The translations under genes were made by a program, and so were the position numbers. Source: Sphingomonas asaccharolytica NBRC 15499 (GTDB taxonomy: Bacteria; Pseudomonadota; Alphaproteobacteria; Sphingomonadales; Sphingomonadaceae). From it: a stretch of DNA of 39,552 bases. Shown here in pieces: positions 9,183-17,255 of the stretch (within the stretch, counting starts at the first letter, position 1; each line of letters begins with the position of its first letter). The stretch lies in the NCBI RefSeq assembly GCF_001598355.1, contig NZ_BCYU01000041.1:1-39552 (forward strand), given 5' to 3'. Below the pieces are notes generated by a model. The model was not told where the DNA came from and searched no databases. It saw nothing but the letters and a program-made list of their open reading frames with translations.

Positions 9183-10682
9183 GTGCGTTGGCGTTTCGGA
9201 GCGATCATGCTGGGGGCAACAACACTGTTGCTTGCGGGAAGTATCGCCGCCCGTGCCAGCCGCGACGGCCCCACCGCGCCTGCCGACCGCTGGTGGGCGC
9301 CGGGGAGCAACCGAACGTTCCCGACGCAAGCGGATTATGCCGATACGACCGGAACCTTGCGCGTCCTGCTGACGGGCGGGCCGCTGGCGACCAAGGGGCA
9401 TCCATTCTTCACCCCGGTCGGTCCGAATGGACGCGCCTGTGTGACTTGCCACCAACCCGCCGACGCGATGAGCCTGTCGGCGGCGACCGCGACCGAGCGT
9501 TGGCAAGCGACCGGCGGCAAGGACCCGCTGTTCGCCGCCTATGACGGATCGAATTGTCCGACCCTGCCGCAAGCCGATCGCGCGTCGCACTCGCTGCTGT
9601 TGGGATACGGCCTGTTCCGCATTCAGCGCCCTTGGCCGCCGCGCGCCGCGAAGGGCGGGGCGGTGACGCCCGATTTCGACATCGAGATCGCGCGCGATCC
9701 CTGGGGCTGCAACAGCGGGAAATACGGGCCGGGGGCCGGCAATATCTCGGTCTATCGCCGTCCGCGCCCGCTCGCGAACATGAAATATCTGCTCGCGATC
9801 GGCTTCGCTTACGATCCCAAACAGGGCCTGCCGCTCGCGCTCGACCCGGAAACCGGAAAGCCGGTCTCGGGCAATCTGATGGCCGATGGCCGGGCGAGCA
9901 CGCTCGACGCCCAGATGCGCGATGCCGCCGCCACTCATCTCGAATTGCTCGAGCAGATGACGCCCACCGACATGGCGCGGATCGTCGACTTCGAAAGCCG
10001 CATCTATACCGCACAGCAGGCCGACCGCACCGGCGGAGCGGTCGACATCGCCGGTGCCGAAGGGGGTCCGGCCAAGCTGGCCAATTCGCAAGCCGGGCAA
10101 TTGGGCAGCATCGGCAAGCCGGTATGGAGCGAGTTCGAGGCGTGGGAGAAGCCCGCCCCGGGGCTCGGCCCCGCCCGGGCCGCGTTCCGCGCCTCGGTCG
10201 TGCGCGGCGCCCACGTGTTCCGCGACAAGACCTTCTTGATCACCGATTCGACCGGGATCAACGCACCGATCGGTTTTGGCAATCCGGTGCGCAATTCCTG
10301 CGTGTTCTGCCACAACATGTCGCAAATGGGGAACGACGTCGCGCCGGGCCAGGTCGACCTCGGCACGACCAATCAGCCCTTCGCCGATCCGATGCCGTGG
10401 CTGCCCCTGTTCCGCATCACCTGCAGGAAAGCGCCGCATCCATTTTACGGCCGCGTCATCTACACCAGCGACCCCGGCTATGCGCTGACCACCGGGCGAT
10501 GCGCCGACGTCGGCAAGATCACGCTCCAGTCGCTACGCGGCCTGTCGGCACGCGCGCCCTATTTCTCCAACGGTGTGGCGAAGGATCTGCGGGCTGTGGT
10601 CGACTTCTATGACCGTCGCTACACGATCGGCTATACCGAACAGGAAAAACGCGACCTGGTCAATTTGATGAGCGTGCTGTGA
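9183..10682 (+). CDS. Exported di-haem c-type cytochrome-like protein
   Basis: This 499-residue protein has an N-terminal signal segment (GAIMLGATTLLLAGSIAARAS) and two CXXCH haem-attachment sites, CVTCH at residues 86-90 and CVFCH at 373-377. A periplasmic two-haem protein is therefore expected. The arrangement recalls the cytochrome c peroxidase/MauG-like superfamily, and the C-terminal segment LRGLSARAPYFSNG is typical of that group, but I cannot assign an enzyme. GTG 9183 is used as start, with an AGAGGAAAGG site upstream. It lies 33 bases after the TonB receptor and overlaps the next gene by 4 bases (GTGA), so the three probably form one transcript. It may pass electrons to or from a periplasmic oxidation of the imported compound; that is inference. 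Confidence 0.82.
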   Translation: MRWRFGAIMLGATTLLLAGSIAARASRDGPTAPADRWWAPGSNRTFPTQADYADTTGTLRVLLTGGPLATKGHPFFTPVGPNGRACVTCHQPADAMSLSAATATERWQATGGKDPLFAAYDGSNCPTLPQADRASHSLLLGYGLFRIQRPWPPRAAKGGAVTPDFDIEIARDPWGCNSGKYGPGAGNISVYRRPRPLANMKYLLAIGFAYDPKQGLPLALDPETGKPVSGNLMADGRASTLDAQMRDAAATHLELLEQMTPTDMARIVDFESRIYTAQQADRTGGAVDIAGAEGGPAKLANSQAGQLGSIGKPVWSEFEAWEKPAPGLGPARAAFRASVVRGAHVFRDKTFLITDSTGINAPIGFGNPVRNSCVFCHNMSQMGNDVAPGQVDLGTTNQPFADPMPWLPLFRITCRKAPHPFYGRVIYTSDPGYALTTGRCADVGKITLQSLRGLSARAPYFSNGVAKDLRAVVDFYDRRYTIGYTEQEKRDLVNLMSVL

Positions 10683-11440
10683 AGGCGATGATGGCCTTGC
10701 TGGCGATGGCGACGGTCGCCGCGGCAGAGCCGCCCGAGACGGTCCGGTTCATCACCTGCCCGACCTATCGCGATACCGATGCTGGGCGGAAATCGGGCTG
10801 CTGGCTGGCCGACGATCGCGCCACCGGCCGCCGTTACGATGTCAGCGCGGCGCCGTCCAAGCCCGACTGGAATCACGAAATACTGGTCGAAGGCAAGGCG
10901 GCGGAAGCGCCGGACCGATGTGGCGGCATCGTGCTCGATCCGGTGCGCACCTCCGTCCTGGCCGGCACGTGCACGCGTCACATGCTCCCGGCCGAAGGGT
11001 ATCCGGGCAATCGCTTCAGCCTGCCGAAGCGCGATGTGGCGCCGATGGCGGCCGCCCGCGCGGTGCCGCCGGGTCCGTATTCGACGCGGACCTTCCGCTT
11101 GTTCTTCGGGTTCGATTCAGCGTTCCTGATGTACCAATATGACGATTATCTGCTCGATCGCGCGATCACCTGGATCCGCGCAGCGAAACCCCGGACGATC
11201 GTCGTCACCGGCTATGCGGCGAGCGGGCCGGAAACGGTTTCCGGCCGAGCGATCGCCGAGGACGAGGAGATCGCGCGCGATCGTGCCGAGCGCGTGACCG
11301 AGGCGCTGGTCCGGCTCGGGATCGACCGCGGGATCATCAGCGTCAGGACCGATACGCGGCCGCGACCGGTCGACGACCCCGATGCCGACGGGCTGGTGGA
11401 GGCGTCGCGCCGTCGCGTCGATATCGAGGCACGCTTCTGA
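10679..11440 (+). CDS. OmpA-like C-terminal domain protein, uncharacterised
   Basis: This is a 253-residue exported protein with a short signal peptide (MALLAMATVAAA). The N-terminal half is not recognised and contains four cysteines, which could form disulfides in the periplasm. The C-terminal half looks like an OmpA/MotB-type peptidoglycan-binding fold: a strand FFGFDSAFL, helix, TIVVTGYA, then ARDRAERVTEALVRLGI and a final ASRRRVDIEARF. The peptidoglycan-contact Arg pattern fits, but the helix region is divergent. It begins at GTG 10679 inside the stop of the cytochrome gene, so the two are translationally coupled. That pairing suggests the cytochrome is held near the cell wall or that the two proteins interact; neither is shown by the sequence. 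Confidence 0.72.
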   Translation: MKAMMALLAMATVAAAEPPETVRFITCPTYRDTDAGRKSGCWLADDRATGRRYDVSAAPSKPDWNHEILVEGKAAEAPDRCGGIVLDPVRTSVLAGTCTRHMLPAEGYPGNRFSLPKRDVAPMAAARAVPPGPYSTRTFRLFFGFDSAFLMYQYDDYLLDRAITWIRAAKPRTIVVTGYAASGPETVSGRAIAEDEEIARDRAERVTEALVRLGIDRGIISVRTDTRPRPVDDPDADGLVEASRRRVDIEARF

Positions 11441-11508
11441 TCGAACCGGACCGCAGAGCGATCGCGCATAACGGTCAACAATCAATGTCGAAGTGACGGA
11501 GAACAGCA

Positions 11509-12624
11509 ATGTCAGCAAAGCCACCATTTCGCGCCGATCATGTTGGCAGCTTCCTTCGGCCCAAGGCGCTGCTCGACGCGCGAGCCGCTTTCCGCGAGGG
11601 GAAGATCGCCGCAGCCGAATTGCGCGCCGTCGAGGATGACGCGATCCGCGATGTCGTGAAATTCCAGGAGGGGCTCGGCCTGCGGGGTATCACCGACGGC
11701 GAGTACCGCCGGACTTATTTCCACACCGATTTCCTGCTCCAGCTGGACGGAGTCGAGGAAGCCGGCGGGACGCAGGTCAAGTTCCACCAGCATGGCGGCA
11801 GGGAACTCGATTACGCGCCGCCGGTGATGAAGGTGACCGGCAAGATCGAGCACGCGCAAGATATCCAGCGCGCCGATTTCGAGTTCCTCGCGTCCTGCAC
11901 GACGGGCACGCCCAAAGTCACCATTCCGTCGCCGACCATGCTCCATTTCCGCGGCGGCCGTGACGCGATCGACACGGCGGCTTATCCCGATCTCGAGCAA
12001 TTCTATGCCGATCTCTCGGCCGCCTATCGCGCCGAGATTGCCAGCCTGGCGGAGGCGGGGTGCCGCTATCTCCAGCTCGACGACACCAATCTCGCCTATT
12101 TGTGTGATGCGACTCAGCGCGACAATGCGCGCAAGCGCGGCATGGACCCGGACGAACTACCCCGGCTCTATGCCAGGATCATCAACGACGCGATCCGCGA
12201 TCGGCCGGCCGACATGGTCGCCTGCGTTCATCTCTGCCGCGGCAATTTCCGATCGAGCTGGGCGGCCGAAGGCGGCTATGAGCCTGTCGCCGAGGTGTTG
12301 TTCAACGACCTCGCGGTCGACGGCTATTTCCTCGAATATGACGATCCGCGCTCGGGCGATTTCGCGCCGTTGCGCCACGTGCCCAGGGGTAAGACCGTCG
12401 TGCTGGGCCTGGTCACGACCAAGCTCGGTGACCTCGAATCGGCCGATAGCGTCAAGGCGCGGATCGACGAGGCGGCGAAGATGATGCCGCTCGATCAATT
12501 GGCGTTGAGCCCGCAATGCGGCTTTTCCTCGACCGTCCACGGCAACGACATCGCGGTCGAGCAGCAGGCGGCCAAGCTCAGATTGGTGGTCGACGTCGCG
12601 CGCGATGTCTGGGGAGAAATCTAG
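11509..12624 (+). CDS. Cobalamin-independent methionine synthase (MetE C-terminal)-like protein
   Basis: This 371-residue protein corresponds to the catalytic C-terminal barrel of MetE alone, as in the YxjG/YxjH-like group. The zinc ligands are visible: His 241 and Cys 243 in VHLCRGN, Glu 276 in FLEYDD and Cys 337 in SPQCGFSS. The N-terminal RADHVGSFLRP and LQLDDTN segments are also typical. It lacks the N-terminal MetE domain, so it probably moves a methyl group between a small donor and a thiol rather than acting as full MetE. ATG 11509 has a GGAG site at 8 bases. It lies 68 bases after the OmpA-like gene and may be read from the same transcript. Its place in a catabolic island suggests use of a methylated substrate, which is inference. 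Confidence 0.83.
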   Translation: MSAKPPFRADHVGSFLRPKALLDARAAFREGKIAAAELRAVEDDAIRDVVKFQEGLGLRGITDGEYRRTYFHTDFLLQLDGVEEAGGTQVKFHQHGGRELDYAPPVMKVTGKIEHAQDIQRADFEFLASCTTGTPKVTIPSPTMLHFRGGRDAIDTAAYPDLEQFYADLSAAYRAEIASLAEAGCRYLQLDDTNLAYLCDATQRDNARKRGMDPDELPRLYARIINDAIRDRPADMVACVHLCRGNFRSSWAAEGGYEPVAEVLFNDLAVDGYFLEYDDPRSGDFAPLRHVPRGKTVVLGLVTTKLGDLESADSVKARIDEAAKMMPLDQLALSPQCGFSSTVHGNDIAVEQQAAKLRLVVDVARDVWGEI

Positions 12625-12631
12625 CGATTGC

Positions 12632-12668
12632 TCCGCGGCGCGGGGGCGTCAGCTGCCTGCGCCGCGGA
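12632..12668. terminator. Inverted repeat between convergent genes, possible bidirectional terminator
   Basis: Perfect 10-base arms TCCGCGGCGC (12632-12641) and GCGCCGCGGA (12659-12668) enclose a 17-base loop. The repeat spans the gap between the MetE-like gene and the convergent MarR gene and covers the last MarR codons. There is no T-run on either side, so this is at best a weak or factor-assisted terminator. Confidence 0.4.
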
Positions 12669-13122
12669 CATAAGCGTGATAGACCTTGTCGAGCGCGTGG
12701 TTGATGATCCGGCGCTCCTCGTCGGTCAGCATCGCCAGCCCGGCTTTCTCGGTGATCTCAAGCTCGTGGAAAAGGCGGTCGAGTTCGGTCCGGCCGGTCG
12801 GCGTGATCGAGAGCTCGTTGCGGCGCCGGTCGCGCGCGGACTTGGTGCGCTCCACCCAGCCGCGCTCTTCCATCTCGTCCACCAGCGGCACGATCGCCGA
12901 TTTGTCGAGCCCGACCTCCGCCGACAGCTCGACCTGAGAGATGCCGGGGTTGTTGGCGATGATCTCGAGCGAACTGAACATGCCGGCCCGCAGGTCCCAG
13001 TCGCGTGTCTTGGCGGAGAAATCGCGCGACAATTGGTTCTGGACGCGACGCAGGCGAAACCCGAGAAAGCTTCCCAGACGCCCCAGCGAAATGCCTTTAT
13101 CGTTGTCGCTATCGGTGGCCAC
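12649..13122 (-). CDS. MarR-family transcriptional regulator (TRAP operon)
   Basis: This is a winged-helix MarR regulator of 157 residues. The recognition region is QVELSAEVGLDKSAIVPLVDEM, followed by the wing with the family DRRRNE motif and C-terminal dimerisation helices. The frame is open upstream, but GTG 13122 follows an AGGGG site at about 6 bases and gives the usual MarR length. The gene is divergent from the TRAP/CoA-transferase operon, so it is the obvious candidate to control it. MarR proteins of this kind commonly respond to aromatic acids or acyl-CoA thioesters; here a CoA-ester ligand would suit the operon, but this is inference. Confidence 0.9.
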   Translation of the reverse strand: MATDSDNDKGISLGRLGSFLGFRLRRVQNQLSRDFSAKTRDWDLRAGMFSSLEIIANNPGISQVELSAEVGLDKSAIVPLVDEMEERGWVERTKSARDRRRNELSITPTGRTELDRLFHELEITEKAGLAMLTDEERRIINHALDKVYHAYVRGAGS

Positions 13123-13265
13123 CTTGATCCCCTGTTCGGCCGTTTGGCACGTAGCGAAGTCTCGCGGCGACGGCAAATCGATCCGCAGACATAAATTGTT
13201 GTGTTCACGGATCGTTGTATTTATAAACTGATTTTGCACCGCATCAGACGGGGTGAGGGAGAGGG
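13123..13265. promoter_or_regulatory. Divergent promoter and operator region, MarR gene / TRAP operon
   Basis: This 143-base AT-richer gap separates the MarR gene from the TRAP operon. A rightward promoter candidate is TTGTTG (13196-13201), 17 bases, ATTTAT (13219-13224). The perfect palindrome TTTATAAA at 13220-13227 overlaps that -10 box and would suit MarR binding. A GAGGGAGAGGG ribosome site precedes TTG 13266. No LacI-type operator is present here. Confidence 0.55.
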
Positions 13266-13748
13266 TTGGACATCCACGATCAACAGCCGCCGCGGCCCGG
13301 CCCGGTACAGCGCGTCCTGCTGATCGTCGGATCGGGGGGGCTCTTGCTGGCGATGGCCACCGATGCGCTTGCCGTCCTGGGCCGTCATGTCGGCTTCGCG
13401 GTCAACGGCGCGATAGAGATATTTCAGATGTGCGCCGTGGTTGCCTTGTCGTCGGCAATCCTGATCGCGACGTTGGCCGAGCGCCATGCCGCGGTCGACC
13501 TGCTCGCGGGCCGGCTGTCGCCCGGCATTCAGCGCGGCTTGACGATCGCGGGGCGCGTTGCCGCGCTCGCCGCGTTCATCGTACTCGGCATCGGTTCGGC
13601 CTGGGTGACCGCCGATTTGTGGCCGACCAGCGAAATGACCGAACAATTGGCGATCCCGTTGCGCGGTTTCCGCCTGTTCTGGCTGGCGGCCTGTACGTGC
13701 GCGGCAATCCATTCGGCGATCGCCCTGATACGCGAGGTCCGGCGATGA
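13266..13748 (+). CDS. TRAP transporter small permease (DctQ-like)
   Basis: This 160-residue membrane protein has four hydrophobic segments, the size and topology of DctQ small subunits. The start is TTG 13266, directly after a GAGGGAGAGGG ribosome site. The segment ALAVLGRHVGFAVNGAIEIFQ in the first half and the later AERHAAVDLL match the family pattern (VxxRYxxxxxxxWxEE, relaxed here; H-VDLL). It is the first gene of the eight-gene operon and overlaps the large permease gene by 4 bases. With the DctM- and DctP-like products it forms a sodium-coupled importer for an organic acid. Confidence 0.86.
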   Translation: MDIHDQQPPRPGPVQRVLLIVGSGGLLLAMATDALAVLGRHVGFAVNGAIEIFQMCAVVALSSAILIATLAERHAAVDLLAGRLSPGIQRGLTIAGRVAALAAFIVLGIGSAWVTADLWPTSEMTEQLAIPLRGFRLFWLAACTCAAIHSAIALIREVRR

Positions 13749-15049
13749 TCTATCCAGAGATCGTCGGCGTCCTGGCGTTCCTCATCTTGCTCGCGATCCT
13801 GTTGCTGCGCGTGCCGATCGGCGCCGCGCTGGCGCTGGTCGGGATGGTCGGACTTGCGTTGCTGATCTCGCCCGAAGCCGCGCTGATCAAGTCGGGCGTC
13901 ATCGCGTTCGACACCGTGTCGCGCTACGAACTCGGCGTCCTGCCGCTGTTCATGCTGATGGCGCAATTATGTTTCGCCGCGGGCGCCAGTGGCGACTTCT
14001 TCGCGGTGGCGGCGAAGTTTCTCGGTCACCGCCGCGGCGGATTGGCGATGGCGTCGATCGGCGGTTGCGCCGGGTTCGGTGCGATTTCGGGGTCGAGCCT
14101 GGCGACGGTGGCGACGGTGAGCGCCGTCGCGCTGCCGGAGATGCGCCGTGCGGGCTATCGTCCCGGGTTCGCTGCGGGGGCACTGGCGGCTGGCGGCACG
14201 CTCGGCTCGCTGACCCCGCCGTCGGGCGCGTTGATCGTGTACGGCATCATCGCGGAGCAATCGATCGGCAAGCTGTTCGGCGCGGCGATCGTGCCAGTGG
14301 TGACCCAGGCGCTGTTCTACATCGCGGTGATCGCGTTGATGTGCCGCTTGCGGCCCGAACTTGGCCCGGTGGGGCCGCGTGCGACGTGGCGCGAACGCAT
14401 CGCGTCGCTGCGTCACGTACTCGACATCGCCGCGCTGATCCTGTTCGTCGTCGGCGGCTTGATCGTCGGCTGGTTCACGCCGACCGAGGCGGCCTCGGTC
14501 GGCTGTGTGGGCGCGTTGATCATCCTCGCATTGCGGCGCCGGTTCACGCGTGGCGCGCTTGCGACCGCGCTTTACGAGACGCTCAAGACGACCGGGATGA
14601 TCTATCTGATCGTGATCGGCGCACTGATCTTTTCGACCTTCGTCAGCGTGACGGGGGTGACCGAGCATCTCTCCGGGCTGGTTCACGCCGCAGGGGCATC
14701 GCCGGTGCTCGCGGTGATCGTGATGGCGTTGGTCCTGCTGGTGCTCGGCTCGTTCCTAGACGGGCTCGCGCTGATGCTGCTGATGACGCCGATCCTGCTG
14801 CCGATCGTCGGGAAGCTCGGCCTCAGCCCGATCTGGTTCGGCATCTTCCTGGTGCGGACGATGGAGATCGGCTTCGTTCACCCGCCGCTCGGCTTCAACG
14901 TCTATGTCATCCATGCCGGCGCCAGGGACATTTCGGTCGGGTCGATTTTCCGTGGGATCGTGCCGTTCCTGCTCAGCGATTTCGTTCATCTGGCGCTGCT
15001 GATCGCGTTCCCGGTGATCGCCTTGTGGTTGCCAGGGTTGGCACGGTGA
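13745..15049 (+). CDS. TRAP transporter large permease (DctM-like)
   Basis: This is a 434-residue inner-membrane protein with a dozen or so hydrophobic segments and clear DctM signatures: RVPIGAALALVG, the GAISGSSLATVATVSAVALPEM block, GGTLGSLTPPSGALIVYGI and GWFTPTEAASVG. The last of these contains the conserved Thr/Glu of the second sodium-binding half. It starts at ATG 13745 within the stop of the small permease gene and ends at 15049, overlapping the binding-protein gene by 4 bases. It is the transport channel of the importer encoded by this operon. Confidence 0.95.
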   Translation: MIYPEIVGVLAFLILLAILLLRVPIGAALALVGMVGLALLISPEAALIKSGVIAFDTVSRYELGVLPLFMLMAQLCFAAGASGDFFAVAAKFLGHRRGGLAMASIGGCAGFGAISGSSLATVATVSAVALPEMRRAGYRPGFAAGALAAGGTLGSLTPPSGALIVYGIIAEQSIGKLFGAAIVPVVTQALFYIAVIALMCRLRPELGPVGPRATWRERIASLRHVLDIAALILFVVGGLIVGWFTPTEAASVGCVGALIILALRRRFTRGALATALYETLKTTGMIYLIVIGALIFSTFVSVTGVTEHLSGLVHAAGASPVLAVIVMALVLLVLGSFLDGLALMLLMTPILLPIVGKLGLSPIWFGIFLVRTMEIGFVHPPLGFNVYVIHAGARDISVGSIFRGIVPFLLSDFVHLALLIAFPVIALWLPGLAR

Positions 15050-16089
15050 GGCGGCTCGCGGCCTTGATGCTGGCGCTGCTGCTCGCGGCGTGCGGTCGTC
15101 CCGCCGATCCGCCGGGGACGGTGACGCTGACCTACGCCACCGCTTATCCTGCGACGCACCCGTTCAGCCGTGCCGACATCACCTGGATGAACTGGATCGA
15201 GGCGCAGTCGCACGGGCATGTCCGCATCACGCCCTATTGGGGCGGGGCATTGCTGTCATCGAACGAGAACGTACTCGAGATACGCCACGGCGTCGCCGAC
15301 ATCGGCATGATCACCGCGATGTACACGCGCAGTGCCCATTTGCAGCGTATCCAGCCAAGTTTCTACAGTGGGATCGGCACGGTCCAGGATCAGGTCGATA
15401 TCTACAAATGCCTGGCGGCGACTTTCCCCGCAATGGCCGCAGACACGCATGGGCTGCACATATTGGGAATTCAGGGCGGCAATTTCCCCGGCATCCTGAC
15501 TCGCACCCGGCCGGTTCGCAGCCTCGCCGATTTCAAGGGGTTGAGGCTGCGGGCGCAGGAGGACACCGCCGACATCCTGCGGCAGCTTGGCGCCGACCCG
15601 GTGAACATGTCGATGGCGGAAGTCTATCCGGCGATGGCGAAAGGCGTGATCGACGGCGTGGTGGCGCCACTCGACGCATTGAAGGCCGTGCACCTGGCCG
15701 ATGTCGGTAAATATTATTCGACATTGAAAGTGCCGCGCGGTGCCTATCCGGGCCGCGCGATGTCGGACCGGGTATGGCGGCGGTTGAGCCCGGCCGATCA
15801 GCAATTGTTCGCGCGCGCCGAATTGGTGTGGGAGGCCGCGATGACGCGGGAGCTCGACGAGGCGCTGACCGCGGGCCGCAGCTATTCGCAGGCCGAAGGG
15901 ATCGTGTTCGTACCGCTGGCGGCGGCCGAGCAGGCGAAATTCGACGCGCTGTACCGCGCCAATACGATGCGGCTGGCGGATACGTTGCGCATCTATGGCA
16001 TCGACGGGAGGGTGATCGCGACGCGCGCCGCCCAATTGGTGGCCGACCGCAATGCGGGACGGCCGCTCCAGTGTGGAGAAGAAAAATGA
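15046..16089 (+). CDS. TRAP substrate-binding protein (DctP-like), lipoprotein
   Basis: This is a 347-residue TRAP binding protein. GTG 15046 overlaps the DctM stop and gives a short signal peptide with a lipobox LAAC at about residue 16, so the mature protein should be lipid-anchored; most DctP proteins are free in the periplasm. The DctP fold is supported by the region PVRSLADFKGLRLR, which carries the Arg that normally bridges to the substrate carboxylate, followed by AEVYPAMAKGVIDGV. Substrate is therefore probably a carboxylate. It overlaps the first CoA-transferase gene by 4 bases, which places import and CoA activation on one transcript. Confidence 0.92.
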   Translation: MRRLAALMLALLLAACGRPADPPGTVTLTYATAYPATHPFSRADITWMNWIEAQSHGHVRITPYWGGALLSSNENVLEIRHGVADIGMITAMYTRSAHLQRIQPSFYSGIGTVQDQVDIYKCLAATFPAMAADTHGLHILGIQGGNFPGILTRTRPVRSLADFKGLRLRAQEDTADILRQLGADPVNMSMAEVYPAMAKGVIDGVVAPLDALKAVHLADVGKYYSTLKVPRGAYPGRAMSDRVWRRLSPADQQLFARAELVWEAAMTRELDEALTAGRSYSQAEGIVFVPLAAAEQAKFDALYRANTMRLADTLRIYGIDGRVIATRAAQLVADRNAGRPLQCGEEK

Positions 16090-17255
16090 GCGGCGCATTG
16101 GCGGGCGTGAAGATCGCCGATTTCAGTTGGGTCGGCGCGGGCCCGCGCGCGACCAAGGATCTGGCCGATCACGGCGCGACCGTGGTCAAGGTGGAAAGCC
16201 GCAAGCGGCTCGACCTCGGGCGATTGAGCCCGCCCTTCAAGGACGGCAAACGCGACCCCGACGGATCGGCGTTCTTCGCGATCACCAACACCAGCAAGCT
16301 CGGCGTCACGATCAACCTGTCCGATCCGCGCGGCGTCGCGGTCGCCCGGCGGCTGGTCGCCTGGGCCGACGTGGTTGTGGAGAATTTCGGAAAGGGTTTC
16401 ATGGAGCGCCTGGGGCTCGACTACGCGACGCTCAGCGCCGACCGGCCCGATCTCATCATGCTGTCGGTCAGCGTCGCGGGGAGGACGGGGCCGATGTCCG
16501 ACCTGCGCGGCTACGGCAATTCCGCTGCCGCCTTGTCCGGGCTTGCCGCATTGTCGGGCTGGCCCGACCGCTCGCCGCACATGCCGCCCTTCGCTTATGG
16601 CGATGTCGTCGCGCCGATGTTCGCGACCCTGGGCGTGCTCGGCGCGCTCGAGGAACGGCGGCGGACGGGACGCGGCCAGCATATCGACGTGTCGCAGGTC
16701 GAGCCGCTGGTCCATGTCATCGGCGATGTCCTGCTCCGCGGCCAACTTGGCGAGAAAGCCAAGCCGGGGAATGCCTCCCCGAGCATGGCGCCGCACGGCA
16801 TCTATCCGGCGCGCGGGCACGATCAGTGGATCGCGATCGCCGTGGCGGACGATGCTGCGTGGCATGCGCTCGCGACGATGGCGGGTATCGACGCGTCGCT
16901 CGACCGGCGCGGTGCGGAGGTCGAGATCGCGTTGGCCGACTGGACCGCCGGACAGGACAAGCATGTGCTCGCCGGGGCCCTGGCGGCGGCGGGTGTCGCC
17001 GCGGAGCCGGTGGCCGACGGTCGCGACGTCTTTTCCGATCCCGAATTGATCGGCAGCGGTCATTTCGTCGCGATCGAGCACGCGGTGCTCGGCCGATGCG
17101 AGATGCCCGCGCCGCCGGCGCATTTCGCAGCCGCGGAGGTGAAGGTCGGACCGCCCCCCTTGCTCGGAGAGCATAACCATCGGGTGTTCGTCGACATGCT
17201 TGGCATCGACGCGGCCGACATCGCCGCGCTCGAAGCCGAAGGAGCGCTGGCATGA
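16086..17255 (+). CDS. Class III CoA-transferase (CaiB/BaiF), paralogue 1
   Basis: This is a 389-residue family III CoA-transferase. The N-terminal ADFSWVGAGP and AFFAITNTSKLGVTINL segments are typical, and the catalytic Asp is Asp 173 in FAYGDVVAP. That residue forms the aspartyl-CoA intermediate in formyl-CoA transferase relatives. The C-terminal part returns to the large domain (PHGIYPARGHDQWIAIAV). ATG 16086 overlaps the preceding stop by 4 bases. It probably moves CoA from a donor acyl-CoA to the imported acid, alone or together with the shorter paralogue encoded next. Confidence 0.93.
   Translation: MSGALAGVKIADFSWVGAGPRATKDLADHGATVVKVESRKRLDLGRLSPPFKDGKRDPDGSAFFAITNTSKLGVTINLSDPRGVAVARRLVAWADVVVENFGKGFMERLGLDYATLSADRPDLIMLSVSVAGRTGPMSDLRGYGNSAAALSGLAALSGWPDRSPHMPPFAYGDVVAPMFATLGVLGALEERRRTGRGQHIDVSQVEPLVHVIGDVLLRGQLGEKAKPGNASPSMAPHGIYPARGHDQWIAIAVADDAAWHALATMAGIDASLDRRGAEVEIALADWTAGQDKHVLAGALAAAGVAAEPVADGRDVFSDPELIGSGHFVAIEHAVLGRCEMPAPPAHFAAAEVKVGPPPLLGEHNHRVFVDMLGIDAADIAALEAEGALA

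Noticed and set aside
12632..12668. Attachment site or transposon end
   Set aside because: The 10-base inverted repeat stands alone between convergent genes, with no integrase, transposase or target duplication in the window.
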